Shown here: positions 27,230 through 39,710 of the stretch, piece by piece | Numbering within the stretch: the stretch's first letter is position 1 | Layout: each line of letters starts with the position of its first letter | Assembly: GCA_020086605.1 (NCBI GenBank) | Contig: JACBWW010000012.1 | Coordinates: 12,051,925 to 12,115,924, forward strand | Direction: 5' to 3' | Length of the DNA: 64,000 bases | From: Lanius collurio | Lineage: Eukaryota; Chordata; Aves; Passeriformes; Laniidae | Made by a program: the position numbers and the translations under genes | Notes under the pieces: model-generated | What the model saw: the letters and a program-made list of their open reading frames with translations, nothing else | What the model was told of the DNA's origin: nothing | The model's database searches: none

Positions 27230-27687
27230 TGTGGTCGACCCCCCTGGGCCCCCCTGGCCAGGTCCCTGCCATGTGACTCTGAGATAGTCCTTTGTCTAAT
27301 GTTCCAGCAGCCCAGGCTCTGATCTGGTTGGTTGTTTATCCCAGCTCCGCCCTGGTATCCCATTTCTCCCTCAGTGACAAAACCAACAGGACACAAAGCA
27401 TCGCTCTCTCACCCCTGCCGATTGCCCAGGTCAGCGCTCTGTCTCTCAGGACAGAGGGAATAAATGACTCTAAGATCATAGATGGGGTCTGAGCAAATAT
27501 TTCTCTCTCTGCTTCTGCTGCTGGTGAGTAGCTGACAGCTGGCACTGGCTTAAGCGGAGCTGCCACAGCCGAGGAATATTTAGGCTGTTTGTAAGTGGTT
27601 TAAGATATTCCAAGGCATAAAGAGGCAAGCTTACCATAGAAATTAAGCTGTGTATGAGCTACATAATAACCAGACTTTTTCACATGT
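27230..27687 (+). mobile_element. LTR-like insertion splitting a CR1 copy
   Basis: About 458 bp unrelated to CR1 interrupt the element in the middle of a conserved block. It starts TGTGGTCGACC, is GC-richer than its surroundings, carries AATAAA at 27459-27464, and ends near CTTTTTCACA, giving a TG...CA outline typical of an LTR. I could not find a clean target-site duplication, and I do not recognise the family. It must be younger than the CR1 it splits. Confidence 0.5.
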
Positions 27688-28000
27688 GGACAGTCCCAGC
27701 TCCCTCAGCTTTTTGTCCTATATGAGATGTTCCTGTCCTTTCATCATCTTTGGAGCCCTTTGTCTGACTCTCTTTGCTGGGCTCTCTCCAGAACTTCCAT
27801 GTCTCTCTTGTACTGGGAGCCCAGAACTGGACTCAGCATTCCAGGTATGGTCTCAGTAGTGCTGAGCAGAGGTGAAGGATCACCTTCCTTGACCTGCTGT
27901 TAAAACTCCTCATAATGCAGCCCAGGATCCCATTCACCTCCTATGCCACAAGGTCACACTGCTGGTTCATGTTCAACTTGAGTTCTTTTCTGCAAAAACG
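27688..28000 (-). mobile_element. CR1 LINE, continuation (right of insertion)
   Basis: Similarity resumes with ACAGTCCCAGCTCCCTCAGC, then TCATCATCTTTGGAGCCCTT, CCATGTCTCTCTTGTACTGG, CCCAGAACTGGACTCAGCAT and AATGCAGCCCAGGATCCCAT, the normal CR1 order continuing the left part. It fades near 28000, the probable 5' truncation point. Confidence 0.83.
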
Positions 28001-31000
28001 AACTTGCACATCCTCATTCACCACTCCAGTTTCCGCCCTTTTGGTAGTTTCTTTTTTCAGTTTCCTAGTGGCAGTACTAGGACATCCATGCAATCAGCTG
28101 CATCAAAAGCAGCTAGGAATGAGGTCAGAAGGCAGCTTTATATCACTACATTTCTGCTTCCAAATTTTATTTTTTAAATAAATTATTAACTGTGGTGTAA
28201 GTAGCAGGACCAGAAAGTGAGCCAAGTTCATGGAAATGGGATTTGATCTCTTCAGAAACACATTGAAAAGCTTCTATTTTCAAATAAGTGAATAATTATA
28301 AGAATATGCCTAGATGTAAGACAGTAAAAAGATGTAAAACTTTCCTTTTGCGAGAAGAAAGAGGATGTAATTGCTAAAATACAAGTAAAAATTTCAAGAA
28401 ACTTTTATCTTACAGCTCAAAGTAAAATAGGTCTACAACAATTCTCAAGAACTTGCTGTTCTCATCCCTAACAGGTGCTGTTTCACTCAACAAAACCTTC
28501 CACCAGAGTTCTGGTTCATGGATAAAAGAGTAAAGCTATTGCTAGCTCATCTGCCTCTGTACAGCTTTCGCATCTGTAAGATGAGGATCTTAATCTTTAC
28601 CTAGTTTGGATGCTAAAAGATTTAGTTAATTGATGCCGGTAAAGCACTTCAGAGCCTTAAATTGAAAGCTGTACAGAAATGCAAATTACTAGTAAATCCT
28701 CTGATACATCACAAAAATACAGCTGCCTTATCTCATCTAAACAAAACTCTCCAATCCAATAATGAAATTTCAAAACATTTACCACAATTCTTTCTTCCTA
28801 CTCCATCTACTTTGTTCCAGTGACACACAGTAATAACTTCCACCTCCCTCTAAAACGGAATGAAAAAAAACATGGAACAAAACCTCCTTAGATATGAAAG
28901 ACTAATATTGAAACACCAACAAATCTGAAGGCTTTTTAAAAACATACAAATGAGCCAAAGACACAGGACATCAGTCCCTACCATTAAGGGTATTTAAGCC
29001 ATAATATTTTACTTACTAATGAAGCAAACATGTAGAATAATTACTGTCAACCACTTAACACATTTTAGTGAAGAGGATAGATAGAATTTGCTTTAGGAAA
29101 AAAAACAGCAGTATGTGCTGCAGTGATGATTATAGAAATTCAGTACAAAATTCACTGGGCTTTCTTTTACAGATTATGTGGATACATGTTTTAGGATATC
29201 CTTCAATATTTTTTTTAATTTTTTTGAATGCAGTGCATTCAGCTTGTCTCTTTAAAATAGTAAACAGTGAACATTTGCAATGTGTGGTCTTGATAAATAG
29301 AAATGACACAAGAGAGGGGTAACAACCACACTTCAAAAAAGATGGGTAACTAACTCTCTTGATTTTTAAACAAGAAGATGCAACTTGTTGCCAAGCATGC
29401 TTGGCTGAAGAACTAAGAATATCTTCTAGATCATTCTGAGATTTACAAAAGAACAGTGCAGCTACAGCAGAGTACGCAAAATCAAATAACAAATCTTGAA
29501 AAATAGCCTGAGGAAATTAATCTCTCCCCTACATAGAAGCACACTATCTTCACAGGCTGACAAAAACAAGCAGGAATACATGAAGCAATTGAAACCGAAG
29601 GTGATAAAAAGGTTAAAAATTGACAAGCTGAGCATAGCTTTGGTTATGTGGAGATTATCTTTTTCCTGCTATTAATTCTAAGAAAACTTAATTTGACTAG
29701 AACCTATACATACTTCCCAGGCACCCTGCATTAAGGCACAGTCATCTTCTAAAATGCCTCTCTAGTGGCAGCTTCAACATAGCTGCTTGAGTACTCACCA
29801 GCATAGTATCAGTATGCTGGTTTTTTTGCTGGTCTAGCTCTATATTCCAGACACATTACCTGGTTTTCTAAGTTACACTGGTAAGAAAAAGCTGCAAGAA
29901 TTCCTCCCTTGCAGGAATTTGCTGATCCCCAGGTTCTATAGCAATATACCTTGATTTTTCTGTGTGACCTCAGTGCTAGATGCACCAATGCAAAGGCCAC
30001 GTGATTCAGAAAATGCATGAGGGAGGCAACTCATTCTGAGAAATGCTTATAATACCTATTTTGTGAGTATGGGCAGTCTCATGTCTCAATTAATGAAATT
30101 GCAGAGAAGTAGTCTGATCAGATATTCAAATACTCCACAATGTAGAGTGATTTCAGCAGAATAGTGCTCAATTACTATTGTCATGTTTTGAGTTTACTGA
30201 ACCTTTTCAATAGTTGTCCCAAACTTCTGTTCTGTCAAGTACACTCAGTTTCACCTAGTGAAATCGGAACACAAAATGAGTTTGCTAATGGTAAAAAAAC
30301 AGTTTGTGCCACTGATTTCCCAGCCTCTCTAGCAGCACTGACTTCTACTTAGAACAGGACTGTGAGAAATTAGTTCACTGTTGATTAACTGGAACATGAC
30401 ATTTTTCCTTGTCCATTACTCCTTCATGTCAGGAACATCTATTTCCATCCATTCTATAATTATTTTCCTATACAAAAATCACTATATTACATCATTATTT
30501 AATCTTTCTGAAAGTCAGTGGGCAGGTCACTCAAGGCAAAGCTCCAATGGACTGCCAGGCTTCCTTATTCAGAGAGGGTATTTAAGTGTATGTAAAGGAG
30601 CGTGGTAAATGTCTGTCTCAAAGAAGTGAAGATGACAAATAGGTCAACCTTAATTTAGGCCTCACTGAAGACATCTTTAAAAATAGCTGTCTGCAGTTAC
30701 AGAGTGCTACACCTCACCCATTTATTTAATGCCTACTCTCTGCACTATAAACCTAATTGCAGAAATGATCTGTTCAGCACAACATAATTTAGGACTAACA
30801 GATTGTATTGAGTTCTACGAAAGCCTCTGGGCCAGCTCCCACTGGCTCCTACAGGCCTACAGAAGAGGACCATTCAGACCAACACTGCCAACAGGTGAAA
30901 CATTGGTCAGTCCTGCTTCTGCTTGGCACATTGCTGTCCACAGTCTATTTTCATTGGCTGCAACCGGATTACAAAGGATCACAACTGATAGTAGATACGC

Positions 31001-32950
31001 AACCCTTCAGGCAGGCATATGATGGATCATTGGCTGTGGACCAGCGTGTCAGACCCACTACATCAAGCTGACATGTTCTGCTAACATAAATCATCTTGTA
31101 TCATAACTGCCTAAGAAAAGGTAAAGAATTAATTGTCATGATCAAGACAAAGGAATGCAAAACTTCGATTCCAGATACTGCTAATTAAAACAAATTTTTA
31201 AAACCTTTCTAAATATTGTCAATTAACATTGTTTCAATGGTTCTATTTACTCTTTCACTTCTTTTATGCATGTATTTGTAGAATCTATACATATTAGACT
31301 GTGGCAGAAACCCAGGAAGGTACTCTGTGGAACAACTCCACCCCTATGCTGCCTGAGGACCTGGTAGAAAAGATAAAAAAGCCACAAGCGAGCTCAGGGA
31401 GCAAATTGTCTGACATCCCACTCTCCAAGAGCATGTCCTCATAGCCATGATCTTTTCAGTAGCTACAATCGGTAATAATCAAACAGTTCCTCACAGAGCC
31501 CTGCCATCAAAGATCCAAGATGCCCACAGACTGCTGGAACACCACAGAGCATGTTCTGCTCAGTTCATAAAGTCAGTGGTCTCTTCCATCAGCAATCCAG
31601 CATAGGCTGCACCAGATGCACAGGCAGTGAGTCCTCTCTATTCAGACCACGTCGCTGGCAAAGAAAGTCATTTTCTGTCTTATGTGGTCCATCTCCTGTT
31701 TTCATCTGTTCCTTTTTATCCTGCCGTGGCACTGCTTGCTGCTCTGAAGGATGGCTATCTGACCACTTGTTCAGCCCCATGGTCACACACTTGGCAAAAG
31801 CAATTCACCATTTTGGCAAGCTTGGAAACATTAGTCCTCTTTAAATGAGTACTGCTGATCACACAACAGCCAGACCACAGACACCATACTTCAGCAACAA
31901 GATCTTCCTTCTTTTCTGACACATGGGAATATTGCCACGGTGTTAATGACTTGTACCTTTTGAGGGCATTAAGAGCAGTACACAGGGCACAGGAACAAGA
32001 GTCAGTGCATTTTTTAAAGTTTTGGAAGCTTCAATCTTACAGCTCTGCAATACAGCAGTACCACTACCACCAGTAGGCCATAAACTTAGTGCTGAATTCT
32101 CAAGGCTTTACAAGTCCTGAGGCTTGTCAGATGTGCTTTGTCTGAATATATATGTGCTTCAATTGGAACAGCTGTGTTTGTGATTCCTCCAACTGACCAG
32201 TACAATGCCTTTAATTTGTTTTACTTTGATTTATCTTTGAATAAAGATGGTTTTACGCAAATAGCTGTAAAAAGTGGTTACTCAATGCATAATGAGATAC
32301 TAACAAGACTAACATAAGGATGTAGTACTAAGACATACAGGTCTGGTTTGACAGCAGGGGCCTTAAGAGAGCTGTGCCTTAAAACAAGATGTGGTATAGA
32401 GGAATTCAGCTATAGGATGGTAAGAGATGAGGCACAGACTTGGCACTAGTAACTATAAAAAACTCAGCCATGATCACTAACATAATGCAGACCTGGACAA
32501 AACTGGGGTTAGAGGTATCTAAGAGAACAAAGAAACAGTATCTAGTACATGCAAAATGTCTCCCACACCATACATCATAAATCCAGATGTCTTGTGGAGT
32601 TGCAAACCAACAAAAAAATGGCAAAGGAGTAAAAGTGTGTTAGCAATGTAGAAAAATTATCTCGAATGGTGGATCATAGAGTGAGGAAGATGGAGCCATC
32701 AACATGAACATCCTATTCTTCCTAGCACAGGACTACAACTGTTGACAACCCCACCAGAACCAAACCACTGACCTTAAGATACTAAGGAGCAGTGGAAGGG
32801 TTAGCATAACTGCCCCAAACGGGGAGAAGCTAAAAAGTGTTTGTAAAGCAGATTAACTGCATTATTTTTCTTTTTTCTGCAAGTGATCTAGACTAATAAT
32901 GATTCTTGAATTAGACTGCTGAGTTTTCAACTATACTAACTTAAAAAAAT

Positions 32951-32999
32951 CATATATATATATTACTTATATATATATATACACGTATATGTATATACA
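32951..32999 (+). repeat. (TA)n-rich microsatellite
   Basis: Alternating TA blocks interrupted by TACT and ending in ACACGTATATGTATATAC. Confidence 0.85.
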
Positions 33000-33200
33000 A
33001 AAAAGTGTGCATATCTTCATTGTCCATAAAGATTCAGACTGTAGCTGAATACTGATTCCATTTCTAAGGCAAACTCTGAACTAAAAACTATCTGTATTTG
33101 TTTACATTGCACTAGTGGAGATGGAGGCAGACAAAAGACAGTAATGGGCTACAGCAAGCCTAAATATGAAGCAAAACTGAGTAAATCCAGCAACAGTTTA

Positions 33201-33240
33201 AGTCAGGGAACATGTCCTGAAGTCAGGGAACATGTCCTGA
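33201..33240 (+). promoter_or_regulatory. 20-bp tandem duplication carrying two p53-type half-sites
   Basis: AGTCAGGGAACATGTCCTGA occurs twice in direct succession with no mismatch. Each copy contains GAACATGTCC (33208-33217 and 33228-33237), which fits the p53-family half-site RRRCWWGYYY at every position. The spacer is 10 bp, within the range tolerated by p53 response elements. Function is inferred from the motif only. Confidence 0.4.
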
Positions 33241-34325
33241 CTCGTAGAAATTAGAAACATATGTCAAAATACAGCAGTGGACAGTGGGTTCAATTAGGAA
33301 CACAAAACTTTCAGAGAAATAAGTTTTTCGTTGGTAGAAGATTGGAGGACTCAAATGTCAACTATTTTAAAATTACTAGTTTTCTCACTAGAATTAGAAT
33401 TCTCACTGTCTCCTGATGAGTACAATTGAACACAGAGTATTCACACAATTTAGTTTCCTTCAAATCACAAACCAAAATTAATTAGAAGACCATTGTTTCT
33501 GATTGCTGTTATCTGTCTAGACATATTGAATGATGAAACCTTCAGCTGAGAACTTTTTAACTCAAGTGCATGGCGAATTCATACAGTCAAACCCAAATAT
33601 TCTCAAGTGGCTTCCTCTTTTCACATCTCCTGAAATGCATTCAGAACTGCTGTTTTTTCCCAAAAGCAGTGCAGAATCCATACATGCTAAAATTGTGTCT
33701 ATTTTTCAGTTTGCAGAAGTCACTGCTAGAAGGTTTCCTGTTTACAGCATGGAAATTTGTTGGTGTTTCTTCTTTAATTAACATAATTCCTAAAGTTCCA
33801 TAAGTCAAATTTCTTGACAAGAAATACCAATAGCCAGGCACTAATCCCAAAAAGTCACAATGACTGTAAGAAACAGTCTTAAAACACATTATTCTGTGCC
33901 TGTATATAGGAATTCCCTTATGGAATAAAACTAATGATTTAGACCTATGTCAGCATCTGATTATTCAGGGATATGAAAGGAGACTGAGAAATTATTCAGA
34001 CAGAGCACAACATATTTAAATCAGGGTACAGAATACATACACAGTACACTCTCCTGAAAAAGTACTTGTAATCAGATAACTGTGGACAGTAAGTGCATAA
34101 AGAATAGAAGGCAGAATACTTCATAATGTCAGGTACTCCTCTGCAGCCAAGCAAACTGAAAGAAAGGCTTGCATAAGTCATGGTTTAGATTAAATCACAA
34201 ATAATCAAAAGTTAGCTGTAGTTCAGTACAGTGTTTCAACATGGTTAGTACCAAACTTTGAAGGATCTTTTTCAATTAGCTGAATAGTAAGTACAGCTAT
34301 GGCTGTTTCTCTGATTTTTGCACAG

Positions 34326-34654
34326 GTTACATTAAAGATGGCAAAGATATGAGAAAAAAAGAGCTCTGCACCTCGAAGGATACCAGTTATGAACTGGACT
34401 GTAACCCAGGAGATGTCAGTTCCATTCTCAGCTTCTCTGATGATTTGCTGAATGATATTGAGCAACTTATTTTTGGTTTCTGTCTTTCCCTGAATAGGTT
34501 TTTACCCATGTTGTCTATACAGAATTTAGCCATACAGAAATCATTCATGCCAGAACTGGCTCTTGTTACTTTTCATACAATGAGTAACACAATGAAAGCT
34601 GGTCTCAGTGGAGAGCATCTATGTACTCATGCCATAAACTATTCAACAGCTTAG
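34326..34654 (+). CDS. Exon-like open frame after a strong acceptor
   Basis: A strong acceptor (TTTCTCTGATTTTTGCACAG) is followed by about 109 open codons ending at a stop at 34652-34654. The first part is acidic and polar (for example ELDCNPGDVSSILSFSDDLL). The opposite strand is also open over 34223-34500, so which strand, if either, was coding is unclear. No upstream plus-strand exon was found. It may be a decayed gene copy. Confidence 0.25.
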
Positions 34655-35649
34655 ATAATGGATCTTCTTTAGCCACTGGTTACCCTACATGTAAAATGCA
34701 TCAGCTTGTTCCTACAACAGTCAGCATGTCCATTCTGTTGCAGCAAGGGAGGGAAAAAAATCTTATTGAACACTGGGAAAGAAACAGAAAAGACCACTGA
34801 TTTCCTGCTTCAAATCAAAGCCTTTGGTGGTTGCACATGCCACCAATCCACTCCTTGTCTCAGATTTACTGGAGAGAAGTCTGCCCATCTGCTGGCCACT
34901 ACCTAGTATTCCACTTCTCACAGTCACAGAAACAAGCATAGAATTTGCTTCAAAGTTAAAAGCACTAAAAATACATTTTTAAAAAAACGCAATAAGAATA
35001 ATTAATTATATTCCATTTCTCAACAAAAACAGTGACATAAATTATGAATTAATATCCTACAAATCCAGACAAAATATAAACAATGATATTTCAAAACACA
35101 CATGAAATAAAGTCAAAAGTATTTCTAAGGCATTCGGTGCACACTGACAGTTTAGAACTATAAGAAATTTCTGAAAAAAAATACATTAAAATAGGTTACT
35201 TTAAGTGTAGATTGGTTATATGCTATTTCAGTGGAAAAATTACTATTAGAATTCTTATGCAATTTGACTAGAACATATGAAGGTTGAATTTAAATGAAGA
35301 GTTTTAGATAAAACATCCGTGTAATCAGTTCCACTGCCAGTCATATACAAGGTGGCTTTGCTTTATAATCCATCAGATTTAATCATACTGCATTCCCTTT
35401 CTTTACTCTATCAAAGAAAAACTAACACTCTGAAGTAGAATGGAAATTGATTTTTAGTGGCACCATTGCAGGAAATGCATCATCTCTGGTGATTCATGGT
35501 GCACACTGCAGCTGCCTGCTGGTGATAACTTAGCTATGATACACCTTGACCCTTAACAGACCTTTGCTATCAATATTGCACCATTGTATCAATGTAAAGG
35601 CAGCACCTGATGACTTTTGACATAACATGTATGTGAAAAGCGGATCAAT
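34655..35649. other. No gene recognised
   Basis: AT-rich sequence downstream of the candidate polyadenylation signal of the split gene. Nothing was recognised. Confidence 0.45.
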
Positions 35650-36747
35650 TTTATTATTTTTGTTATTTTTTTTTTTGCGTTGTCCACTGGGCCCTTTTTC
35701 ACTGCTTCACAATTCGGGACATTGAAGTCACAAAGGTAATATTATATACTCAAATTGTTATTAAATGAATGCCAATTAGCTATTTAAAGTTACAAACAAA
35801 CCACTGGGGGAAAAAAATAAAGAAAAATGTACACAACATATACCTGTATCAAATGACTTACAATTAATCATGTGATGACTACAAAGTTAATAATTTTCCA
35901 CAGAGATAATCATACATCCTGGTTATTTGCAACAGTTATGATTGCCACAGTAGCAACTGTAGAGAAAAGCCTTTGCACTTAGCAAGAATTCCTTACTAAA
36001 CTGTAGACAAAAAACATAGTTTCTCTGCCACTGGAGTGAGACATTTTTATCTACATTTAACACTGTGAATAAATATTGAAATTCTGGAAGTGTCCTTAAG
36101 TACTTTTGATTAGCAGCAAAGAATGTATTTAATTTACTTAAGTCTGGTAAAGCATAAAATGAATGTGTATATAAAATGCATATAAATGTACATGACACGT
36201 TTTATGTACACAGACCTGTACAACGTGTGGCTACAAACATATAATACGAGGACAGAAATAGCAGTAAAACCAGCTAGTTTTAAAATAGCAATGATTTCAG
36301 AAGCTATGCCAGTTGCAAATAATGACTATTAACATGTCACAGCATTAGACTTTGCTATTATCCAAACATAAAAAGAGAAATTCCTTCTAAATATTAAAAT
36401 CATACTGATGGTATTTAATCTGTTTCTAATTCTGGTACAGTGAATCTACATAAATTTTCTGGTCATATTATAAAGCTCTTTTTCTTTACACAGAAGGCAT
36501 ACACAAATATAAATAAGGCTACTGAACTATCATTCCAGAAAACCTGACTATGCAACAGCTTAAAAAAAAAATCTAAAAATAGAAAATATGTACTGTTCAG
36601 AATTGTGCTTTTCTCCTAGTGTATTGACCTAGAAGAATCTTTCCCAATGCTTCTTGTAAAGTGCTTACGCTGTAACCAAACCTAAACAGTATCATCCTGA
36701 AATGATATTTGAAGCTTCTCCACATTGGTATTCCATATGGATGCTAT
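35650..36747 (-). other. Probable 3' untranslated region of the split gene
   Basis: AT-rich sequence follows the stop codon. Minus-strand ATTAAA variants occur at 36414-36419 and 36128-36133, and a canonical AATAAA at 35650-35655, about 1.1 kb past the stop and beside a T-rich (plus-strand) tract. Which one is used cannot be told from sequence. A 91-codon open frame inside this span shows no splice or coding support. Confidence 0.35.
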
Positions 36748-36900
36748 TCAATGAGCAAAGCTTGACCCTCTGGTAATCAGCCTCTGCTGAAGTACAGGCA
36801 GGTTGACTTCTTTAGGAACAATTCCAAACCCTTTGTTTAGAATCAAACGTTCTCCTCTTTTGCTGAAGAGTTCTTTGCTCCCTTCGGATAGTAGAGATAC
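36748..36900 (-). CDS. Exon G of the split gene (terminal, stop TGA)
   Basis: The acceptor is TTTTTTCCCCCAG. Fifty codons follow in phase 0 and end at TGA (36748-36750). The C-terminus reads NLPVLQQRLITRGSSFAH, preceded by a basic glycine-containing stretch. No convincing donor lies before the stop, so this is most simply the last coding exon. The intron from exon F is about 7.9 kb and carries a CR1 piece, a trinucleotide repeat and a solo LTR. Confidence 0.74.
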   Translation of the reverse strand, partial: VSLLSEGSKELFSKRGERLILNKGFGIVPKEVNLPVLQQRLITRGSSFAH

Positions 36901-37971
36901 CTGGGGGAAAAAATCAGTAGGTAGTTGGAAGTAAGAATTTCTCACTATTCAAACTCACCAGGAATGGGATCAATCTTTGTGCTACCAGCAGAAAGCTGAT
37001 GTATGAGCATGATATAGAAGGCAAGGAACCCCAAAAGTCTATCAAACAAAATGGTTTTAGTTCATAGTTTATCACAGTTTGATGCAGAAATCTCTGGGTG
37101 AAATTCTATCATTTATGCTATACACAGGGAATTAGTTTGTCTAATGATCCTCTGACTCAAAATTTATGGACTAGTCTGCGTGGCACACAAATAGAATTAG
37201 AGCACCATGGTGCAAAGGTCTCCCACAGATAATCAATGAAGCCTGAATACAACAAAACGTATTTGTGGGACAGCTCTAACTTATGTTGCTGATGTAACAT
37301 GTCTAGAGACTTCAGCACTATGGAGAACTAGTTGAAAGCAAATCTTTAACATCACTTCTTTCTCCTTTTATAATTTCTCTTCAGCTTGCTACATAGAAAA
37401 TTAACACAGGAAGTGATGGAGTGGCATCTGTCAGCTTTATATTGGTGAAACTTGTCTCGTAGTCAAGATGTATTACATTGCTACAATTATTCTATGAAAA
37501 TATGATGCAAAGCTTTCTCATAATCAATGGCATGAAAAAGTAAAACAGGCTGTTTCAGTTTTGTCTCAAAATTCTACCAGTTTCCAATCCAAGTGTAAGA
37601 CCTCTTCTGAAATTATCCCAGACTACTTGCATACAATTTGTATAACTCAGATACATAAAAAGGCCTTGCAAACATTCCTCTTATTTATGTGGTGGTCCCT
37701 CGAGAAGCAGTGTTATTTTGATTACTGAAGTACTGAAGAATATCGAAGTATTCCAGGAATGAGGAAAGAAAAAAATATGAAAAAGAGTTTATAGCTTTGC
37801 ATGCACACTTCAACAAAGGTAGATAGAAAATCCTAAGCTGAAAGATTGTTATTAAAGTTGTAAAGTCAAGTGCACTTCAGTAAAAACAAAACATAAAGGC
37901 TTACAGCAAACTCCCATTCAGCCTGCTACATGAACAACATAATCATTGATGGGGTACCATATCTGCAAAAA

Positions 37972-38350
37972 TTAGAATCATGGAATGGCTGTGACTGGAA
38001 AAGGCCTTTAAAGATCACATAGGCCAATGCTCCTGCTATGGGCAGGGAAGGCTTTCATTAGACCAGGTTCCCAAAACCTCATCCAGCCTGACCTTGAACA
38101 CTTCCAGGGATAGGGCATCCACAACTTCTCTGGGCAACCTGTTCCAGTGTCTCACCACTGTCACCACAGGAAACCTCTTCCTTATGTCCAATCTAAATCT
38201 GCCTCTTTAAGTTTAAAACTGTCGCCCCTTATGCTGTTGCTACAGGTCGTGGTAAAAAAAATTCTCTTATAAACCCTTTTTAAGTATTGAAAGGATGCAA
38301 TAATTTCTCCCTGGGTCCCCTCTTGTCTGAGCTTTTGAGCCTGACTCCTG
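37972..38350 (-). mobile_element. CR1 LINE 3' fragment in intron F-G
   Basis: The complement of a CR1 3' end is clear: AATCATGGAATGGCTG, ATGGGCAGGGAAGG, CTTGAACACTTCCAGGGATA, CATCCACAACTTCTCTGGGC, CTCACCACTGTCACC and TTTAAGTTTAAAACTGTCGC. It lies in the same orientation as the host gene. The 5' end is truncated near 38350. Confidence 0.87.
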
Positions 38351-39594
38351 CTCTACGTGTCTACCCTTTCTACCACCTGCCCTTACTGCAAACCGTTCTC
38401 TCTTCTCTTCGTCAGTCCCAGCTACAGGTGGTTCTTCCTTCTGCCCATACCAATCCCCTTTCCAGAATTCCTGCATTCCATCTCCTGTTGTTCTTGGCTC
38501 TGTATTAGATGTATGTTCATTTCCCAGCTTCCATCTCATCAGTTTTTACTTATCAGTTCTTTGCCTGGGCATTACCTTAAGATGACGAGACAGATTCTGT
38601 TCTGATGTCTAGACTTGACCTGACAATATTTCAGTACTCTATTAAGGCTACTGTTAAGCATATACCTACTACTGTGGGGTTTTTCTCAAATTATGACACT
38701 GGCACAAATTTGTTAAGTGAAGGATGAAATTCATACCTGTGAGAAAAAAAAAAAAAAAAGGGTACTTTCCTGGCCAAACCTTAAATCCTTGATATAACAC
38801 ACAAGTTAATAAAGATTTAAAATACTAGAATGTTTTCAATATGGGCAAGCCAGGTACGCCAAAGTTTCTTATCTTCAGTGCCTTCATTCAGTGCTATAAA
38901 TGCTAAAATCTTTCAGTTCCTTCCATGGCAAAGATTTCTAGAACTGTAGGACTCCTCAAAAACATGGAAAACTCAGCAGATTGAGAGGATTTACAGATAC
39001 AATGCCACAGTAAGATAAACAATTATTCCTTCTTTTTATATAATTTTCCCAAGATTTGTCTTAGTAAAAGCTTTCAAATTAACTTTCAAAACTGGAGTTG
39101 ATACTTTGATGAGGCTTAAAAATTATCTTTATGGAACATCATGTCAGAAATATGAAGATTTGACTTTCCCTTATCAGTAAAGGGATGTTCTGCTACAAAA
39201 AGGGAGTATTCAAGGACAAAGGACACAATCACAATACTCAGAGGAATACTGTGCCTGTTAGTACTACTCTGACATCTTGGAAAAGCTTTTGTTCTGTCTT
39301 GCACAGCTATATCAAAACATCCACCTATGTAACCCTGTGCAATTCCTCCTCTAGTCATAGTCATTAAAGAGATCTTGAAAGAGGTGAAAAAGAATTTATC
39401 TTTGTATGGCCCTGATTTCTGAACACTGAGGTCAATTTCATCTTCCTTTTCTTCCCAGACTTTCAGATTATCTTTTATTTAGTCTAGGAGTTCTCAAAAT
39501 GCCTTTCAACAACATCAACTTGCTATGACATGGAAGTATATTACACTCCTATCAGCTGAACTGCCCCAGTTGGACCAAACCATTAAAGCCTCAT

Positions 39595-39710
39595 AAAAAA
39601 ACCCAGACGACCAAAAAACCAAAACAACAACAAAAAACACCACAACTCTCCCCCAGAAAAAACCTCAAGCCAAACCAATCAAAAAAAGACCCAACTCAAA
39701 CAACTAACTT
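39595..39710 (+). repeat. A- and C-rich low-complexity tract
   Basis: A long stretch almost free of T, built from AAAAC, CCAAAA and CAACAA words. Similar tracts lie at 49674-49738 and 52458-52520, also within introns of the split gene. Confidence 0.75.

Larger units (their letters stand above)
28001..34325. other. Mostly featureless stretch
   Basis: No gene could be supported. The area 29.8-30.05 kb has several splice-like signals on the minus strand but no consistent chain. It also holds the TA repeat near 32.95 kb and the p53-like duplication at 33.2 kb. Confidence 0.45.

Noticed and set aside
29130..29492. 120-codon minus-strand frame
   Set aside because: It has a fair acceptor partway in (ending AAATCTCAG) and a short protein-like run, but no proper donor and no partner exon.
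29797..30040. Cluster of minus-strand splice-like signals and short open pieces
   Set aside because: Several acceptors and donors can be combined, but the implied introns are impossibly short or the phases conflict with the neighbouring candidates.
35923..36198. 91-codon minus-strand frame downstream of the split gene
   Set aside because: It falls in the probable 3' untranslated region and has no splice connection to exon F or G.
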